In this document: positions 60,207-64,000 of the stretch, in pieces | Position numbering within the stretch: the stretch's first letter is position 1 | Layout: every line of letters begins with the position of its first letter | NCBI GenBank assembly: GCA_051252515.1 | Contig: JBPOFS010000007.1 | Coordinates: 1 to 64,000, forward strand | Length of the DNA stretch: 64,000 nucleotides | Direction: 5' to 3' | Source of the DNA: UBA5078 sp051252515 | GTDB taxonomy: Bacteria > Pseudomonadota > Gammaproteobacteria > Pseudomonadales > Pseudohongiellaceae | The notes under the pieces: model-generated | Database searches by the model: none | The model's input: only the letters and a program-made list of their open reading frames with translations | Told to the model about the DNA's origin: nothing | Program-made: the position numbers and the translations under genes

Positions 60207-63119
60207 TTAACGTGGATTAACACACGCCACAACGCCGTTTTTAATCACGGTGTTGATATTACGTACTTGGGCAATGTCGTCGATGGCATTGCCATCGAGT
60301 ATCACCAAATCCGCCAGATATCCGCGCGCAATTTTCCCTAGTTGATCGCCAACGCCAAGCGCATTTGCCGCGTCTCCGGTGGCCGATCGTAATGCTTGCG
60401 AAGTAGTCAAACCCGCTTCAACATAGATTTCTAATTCGCGGTGCAATGAATCGGCGAACGACACAAAGGGAGAGTCCGTACCTGCGACAATGCGCCCGCC
60501 ACCGTTCACTATTTTAAGCAAGGTCGCCTTCTGTGCTTCGATGTTTGAATTGCGCTCACTCAATGCCATCGTTGGCGTAATCACTACTTTCGATTTCGTG
60601 GTCAACTCGATCACGTCTTGATAGGCGATGTTCAATCGACTTTCTTTGAGTGAGTATCCTCGACGACTGGTCGCGGCAAGATGTTCCATCTGATCAATGC
60701 CATTGGCCACAGCAGGATAAAGTTCATGGGATGACACGGGTATGCCGCTGGCATGTGCTAAGGCGATCGCGCGTTTTTGCACCGTGTAATCTTGTCGCAC
60801 ATAACTCTTATACATATCGAGTTTTAACTCGGTAGACAGGCGCATTGAATCCTCAATACGTTCGAGATTCCCTACGGTTTCCGACACCCCATAGGAAATA
60901 CGAGTGCCTTCGTTTAGCGGTCCAGCGGTAAAGACGCGCGGGCCCGGGCGTCGTCCAGAGGCAGCAGCCTCACGGCGCTCTACCGCATGGTAGGGATCAT
61001 CGCCGGTCTCACGCACAGAAGTTATAGCGTTACACAAATAGAGTTCACCCAACATAATCCCTTGGGTGATCGATTGATGCGTGTGATTTTCAATAAGTCC
61101 TGGCATAACGAACTTGCCGCGAGCATCGATAAGCTCCCCGACCGGTTGGCTGATTCCCGCTTGGCGAATATCCGTGATGATGCCATTTTGAATTACGATA
61201 TCCACCCCTGATGTAACGCCGTCATTAACGCCATCGAACAGTCCCCCCGCCCGAATCGTCATCGCCGTTTCTGGCATCGCTTGAATCCAACTAGGTTGAA
61301 TCGCCAAGGCCTGTGTACTGGTGCTCTCGCGTTCATAAAGTTGTATCTGCGCGCCATCGACATAGATAAGTTTTGTGCCATCGGCTGACCAACTTGGGTT
61401 TTCTCCTGCACTCGCGATTAATCGGGCTTGGCCTAGCGTGCCCTTTGCATCCATCGGCACCGACCATAGCGCTCCGTCAATGCGGTACACCATGTCTCCA
61501 TTGTTAGACCATGCCGGGCGGTTATGTTGACGCCGCCCCAATGACTTTCCTGGCACGGGTGCCACATAGACCTTTTCACCATTGCCCGAGGCTGGTAATA
61601 GATACAAGACATTATGGCCTTCGCGAAAGCGACTATTGCCTGGGTCTCGGTAATAGACAGCAATGGTCTCGCCATTGGGCGACCACGCCGGCGCACTGGG
61701 GCCAAACATCGGCTCAGAGACTTCCCTATCACTGCCAGTGGCAAGGTCAATGACATTGACCGTCGAGGAGACAAACACGGTACTCCCCACGTCTTTGAGA
61801 TAGGCCAGTTGTTTGCCATCGGGAGACCAAATAGGCGAGCTTGGTGGTTTATCCAGATCACTCACACGCTGCACTTGTTCATTACCAACATCCAACAACC
61901 AGATATCCGCTTTGCCATCACGATCGGATACAAATGCTATTTGCGTGCCATCCGGTGACCAGCTCGGCGATACATCAATAAACACATCGTCGGTCAGCTT
62001 TTTAGTTTCACCACTGACCAAATCCGCTATCCAAAGATCCCTTATCGCGGCGAACGCCGCGGCACTGGCATCGGGAGAAAGAATAGGATCGATGATCCCC
62101 AAAGTTTGCTGAGGCGTTTGACTGGCAAGATCGTATTGTCGACGCGGATACGGAGTACGATCTAATGTGACTTTTGCCATAAACGGAACACTTGGCCCCT
62201 GCTCGCCTGCAAGGGTCAAGGTTTTCACCAGACCATCGGCCGTGTAATAAAGCTCACCCTCTGGGCTGAGTGACGGGCGAAACGGAAAGATATCGCCTCC
62301 CTCCACTAAACGTTCCACGTTACTGCCGTTCGTTGATATTCGGCTTAGATGCGTTTGCGACTCATCGATGCCCACAATATAAACGGCTCGGCCATCGCGC
62401 CCCCATAGAGGTGCCCCGAGTAGCTCTGCCGTATATATTTCTCGTGCCGCTTGCCGCGAGTTTAGATCGCGAATGACTAAGCGCTGCATCGGCCCATCAA
62501 TAACATAAGCTAGTGTTTGCCCATCCGGTGACAAGGTCGGATAAACAGCATTGCCTGCGCCAGAAAAATAAGGGGTTGATGGCGCGCTATAGCCTGTCTC
62601 TTGCGCACTCGTGAGTTGACGGCGTTCCCCGCTGCTCAAGTCCGTCATCCATAAGCCATAACCACCACTTTCGTCACTGGCATAGAGCAGTTTACTGCCA
62701 TCGAAACTGAAGCTTGGATAACGAGCATCGGCGCCTTCGGGTAAAGCTATGCGAGTTAAGTCACTGCCATCTGGTGCCACGGTCCAGATCGCAAAGGCAT
62801 CCCCCACAAAAGCATAGAACGCTATTAATGAGCCATCCGGTGCCCACGCCGGTTCATGGGCATCCATCTCGGCTGGCGTGAGCGCTATTGCCTCGCCCCC
62901 TTGCGCAGGCAATGTCCACAACACCCCCTGTAAGGCTAGAACGAGTGTTTCGCCATCGGGAGAGAGTGCTGCCGCCATATTAGTGCCTTGCGTCATGACA
63001 GCTTCCACCAGCACCGGCTCCTGTGCGTGGCTCACCCCGAGCGTGGCTTGCCACATCAGAATGACGCTTATCATACGCGCCGCCATCGTGCGCATGATTG
63101 ACAGAGTTCCTACAGGCAT
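60207..63119 (-). CDS. beta-propeller amidohydrolase (WD40/PD40 plus amidohydrolase)
   Basis: A 970-residue exported protein. A signal peptide (ISVILMWQATLGVSHAQ) is followed by many PD40/TolB-like repeats at about 30-600 (ALSPDGETLVLAL; EPAWAPDGSLIAFYA; PSWSPDGTQIAFVSD). The C-terminal amidohydrolase at about 640-965 has GLIENHTHQSI, SSHELYPAVANGIDQMEHLA and VAGTDSPFV. The HxH and later His/Asp ligands point to a metal-dependent hydrolase. ATG 63119 has GAGGAG seven bases upstream. It converges on the M28 gene; substrate unknown. Confidence 0.87.
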   Translation of the reverse strand: MPVGTLSIMRTMAARMISVILMWQATLGVSHAQEPVLVEAVMTQGTNMAAALSPDGETLVLALQGVLWTLPAQGGEAIALTPAEMDAHEPAWAPDGSLIAFYAFVGDAFAIWTVAPDGSDLTRIALPEGADARYPSFSFDGSKLLYASDESGGYGLWMTDLSSGERRQLTSAQETGYSAPSTPYFSGAGNAVYPTLSPDGQTLAYVIDGPMQRLVIRDLNSRQAAREIYTAELLGAPLWGRDGRAVYIVGIDESQTHLSRISTNGSNVERLVEGGDIFPFRPSLSPEGELYYTADGLVKTLTLAGEQGPSVPFMAKVTLDRTPYPRRQYDLASQTPQQTLGIIDPILSPDASAAAFAAIRDLWIADLVSGETKKLTDDVFIDVSPSWSPDGTQIAFVSDRDGKADIWLLDVGNEQVQRVSDLDKPPSSPIWSPDGKQLAYLKDVGSTVFVSSTVNVIDLATGSDREVSEPMFGPSAPAWSPNGETIAVYYRDPGNSRFREGHNVLYLLPASGNGEKVYVAPVPGKSLGRRQHNRPAWSNNGDMVYRIDGALWSVPMDAKGTLGQARLIASAGENPSWSADGTKLIYVDGAQIQLYERESTSTQALAIQPSWIQAMPETAMTIRAGGLFDGVNDGVTSGVDIVIQNGIITDIRQAGISQPVGELIDARGKFVMPGLIENHTHQSITQGIMLGELYLCNAITSVRETGDDPYHAVERREAAASGRRPGPRVFTAGPLNEGTRISYGVSETVGNLERIEDSMRLSTELKLDMYKSYVRQDYTVQKRAIALAHASGIPVSSHELYPAVANGIDQMEHLAATSRRGYSLKESRLNIAYQDVIELTTKSKVVITPTMALSERNSNIEAQKATLLKIVNGGGRIVAGTDSPFVSFADSLHRELEIYVEAGLTTSQALRSATGDAANALGVGDQLGKIARGYLADLVILDGNAIDDIAQVRNINTVIKNGVVACVNPR

Positions 63120-63317
63120 AGCGTCACTCCTCGAAAGCATTTATTTGACCTTGAATTTGCAACAATGCGTCAACACAAGCAAGCAAAGCGCTCGACTGAA
63201 CCTAGAAATTGGTCGGCGTCTGTCACTACAAATACGTTCGCATTCGCACTATGATGAAACATTGTGTTCATAGCACTACTCTACCCTTCTCAAACCAAGC
63301 CAATCGACGAGTCAATT

Positions 63318-63776
63318 ATGGATGAAAAGCAATTTACACTGACCATTAAACGAATCGAAAACTACCTGTTCGAGCTCGATTTCGGTGAGTTTGGCAATGT
63401 CTTAGCCGACGAGCCCGCACCAATAGGGGGAGGCGAAGGCCCAAGCCCTTCGGCCATGCTCGCCGCCTCGGTGGCCAATTGCCTATCTGCTAGTCTTTTG
63501 TTCGCCCTAAGCCGGAAAAAAGAAGATCCAGGTGAGTTAAGCGCCGTGGTCACTGGCACTACTGGCAGGGTCGGCAAGTATCTGCGCATCACCAACGTGA
63601 AGGTCGCCTTGCAGCTAGGGGTCGAGAAAAGCACGTTGACGTCACTCGAGAGCGCTTTAGAGGTGTTTGAAAATTATTGCACGGTCACTCAGAGCGTTCG
63701 CGCAGGCATCGACGTGGATGTTGAAATCACTGACAGCACCGGTGCCCTAGTCCATCAAACTACTGCGAAGTCTTAA
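63318..63776 (+). CDS. OsmC-family thiol peroxidase-like protein
   Basis: A 152-residue OsmC-like protein. The two redox Cys are present in SVANCLSASLLFAL (about residue 54) and FENYCTVTQSVRAG (about 124). GGGEGPSPSAMLAAS is the family motif before the first Cys. ATG 63318 is chosen over an in-frame ATG at 63264, which would add a non-family extension. The stop overlaps the next start by one base. Confidence 0.83.
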   Translation: MDEKQFTLTIKRIENYLFELDFGEFGNVLADEPAPIGGGEGPSPSAMLAASVANCLSASLLFALSRKKEDPGELSAVVTGTTGRVGKYLRITNVKVALQLGVEKSTLTSLESALEVFENYCTVTQSVRAGIDVDVEITDSTGALVHQTTAKS

Positions 63777-64000
63777 TGCCACAGCAAACACCGCACTACG
63801 CTCCTTCGTTACTCAAGTTCGTTGCCGTTGGCGTCTTTTGCACGCTCGTTGTCGTGGTCTTTGCGCGGCTGAGCTATGGGCTCATGTTGCCCGCGATGCG
63901 CGAGAGCCTCGGCCTAAGCTTCACGCAAGCCGCTTTGCTAGGCACGGTCACCGCGCTTGGATATGTCTCCTTAGTATTACCCGCTGGGCTGTTTGCCACC
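63776..64000 (+). CDS. MFS transporter, N-terminal part (cut by window edge)
   Basis: The first 75 codons of a membrane protein. Two hydrophobic segments (VAVGVFCTLVVVVFARLSYG; AALLGTVTALGYVSLVLPAG) and LMLPAMRESLGLSFTQA resemble the start of YbfB/YjiJ-type major facilitator proteins. The ATG overlaps the OsmC stop by one base (TAATG), suggesting coupling. Substrate unknown; the gene continues beyond the window. Confidence 0.7.
   Translation, partial: MPQQTPHYAPSLLKFVAVGVFCTLVVVVFARLSYGLMLPAMRESLGLSFTQAALLGTVTALGYVSLVLPAGLFAT

Noticed and set aside
1..64000. CRISPR arrays, insertion sequences, transposases, integrases, rRNA
   Set aside because: No regularly spaced direct repeats, no transposase or integrase motifs and no rRNA-like segments were found on either strand by eye.

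Overview
The window looks like chromosome from a motile, aerobic, probably marine gammaproteobacterium. Three things suggest this. First, the housekeeping order proS, yihY/brkB, wrbA, DUF2069, hda, DUF2066, purM, purN, DUF3108 matches the conserved backbone of Pseudomonas-like genomes. Second, flagellar control is of the FleQ/sigma-54/sigma-28 type, with the order fliC-flaG-fliD-fliS-fleQ. Third, it carries cyanide-insensitive-type cytochrome bd genes, TonB-dependent receptors, a phosphocholine-type phospholipase C and an arsenosugar-type glycosyltransferase pair. No genus can be assigned from the sequence alone.

Layout. 1-10.3 kb is translation and nucleotide housekeeping: aspS (cut by the window edge), an FmdB zinc ribbon, an HU-like protein, proS, yihY/brkB, wrbA, DUF2069, hda, DUF2066, purM, purN and DUF3108. 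10.3-40.2 kb is a nearly continuous flagellar locus. On the minus strand it holds fleQ, fliS, fliD, flaG, fliC, flgL, flgK, flgJ, flgI, flgH, flgG, flgF, flgE, flgD, flgC and flgB. On the plus strand are a MOSC gene, fliT, flgA, flgM, flgN and a YcgR/FlgZ-type PilZ brake. 40.2-41.5 kb carries the two glycosyltransferases. 41.5-46.7 kb is an accessory stretch: a small hypothetical gene, a bacterial AP2-like protein, a degenerate tRNA-Arg fragment, an outer-membrane porin, an intact tRNA-Arg(CCT), a Sel1-repeat protein, and a divergent AhpD-like/TetR pair with three operator boxes. 46.7-53.5 kb has rdgC, a PepSY membrane protein with a TonB receptor behind a Fur-like box, and cydAB of the CIO type. 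53.9-64 kb has a second TonB receptor, phospholipase C, an M28 peptidase, a beta-propeller amidohydrolase, an OsmC protein and the start of an MFS transporter.

The most unusual feature is the flagellum. Four of the axial proteins are two to four times their usual size: flagellin 1199 aa, FliD 1298 aa, FlgK 1348 aa and FlgE 1192 aa. The rod proteins, FlgL and FlgD are of normal size. The extra mass is made of related beta-rich modules of about 80-100 residues, resembling the flagellin/hook IN motif. The same module family therefore decorates the hook, the junction, the filament and the cap. A second module is shared only by FlgK and FlgE, and flagellin carries an additional internal duplication. 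The sequence suggests one coordinated surface layer built along the whole external flagellum.

Regulation of the flagellar locus is partly readable: divergent sigma-54-type promoters between flgB and flgA, sigma-28-type promoters before fliC, fliD and flgM, and a long perfect hairpin directly in front of fleQ, which itself lacks a good ribosome binding site. All promoter and operator calls were made by eye against known consensus sequences.
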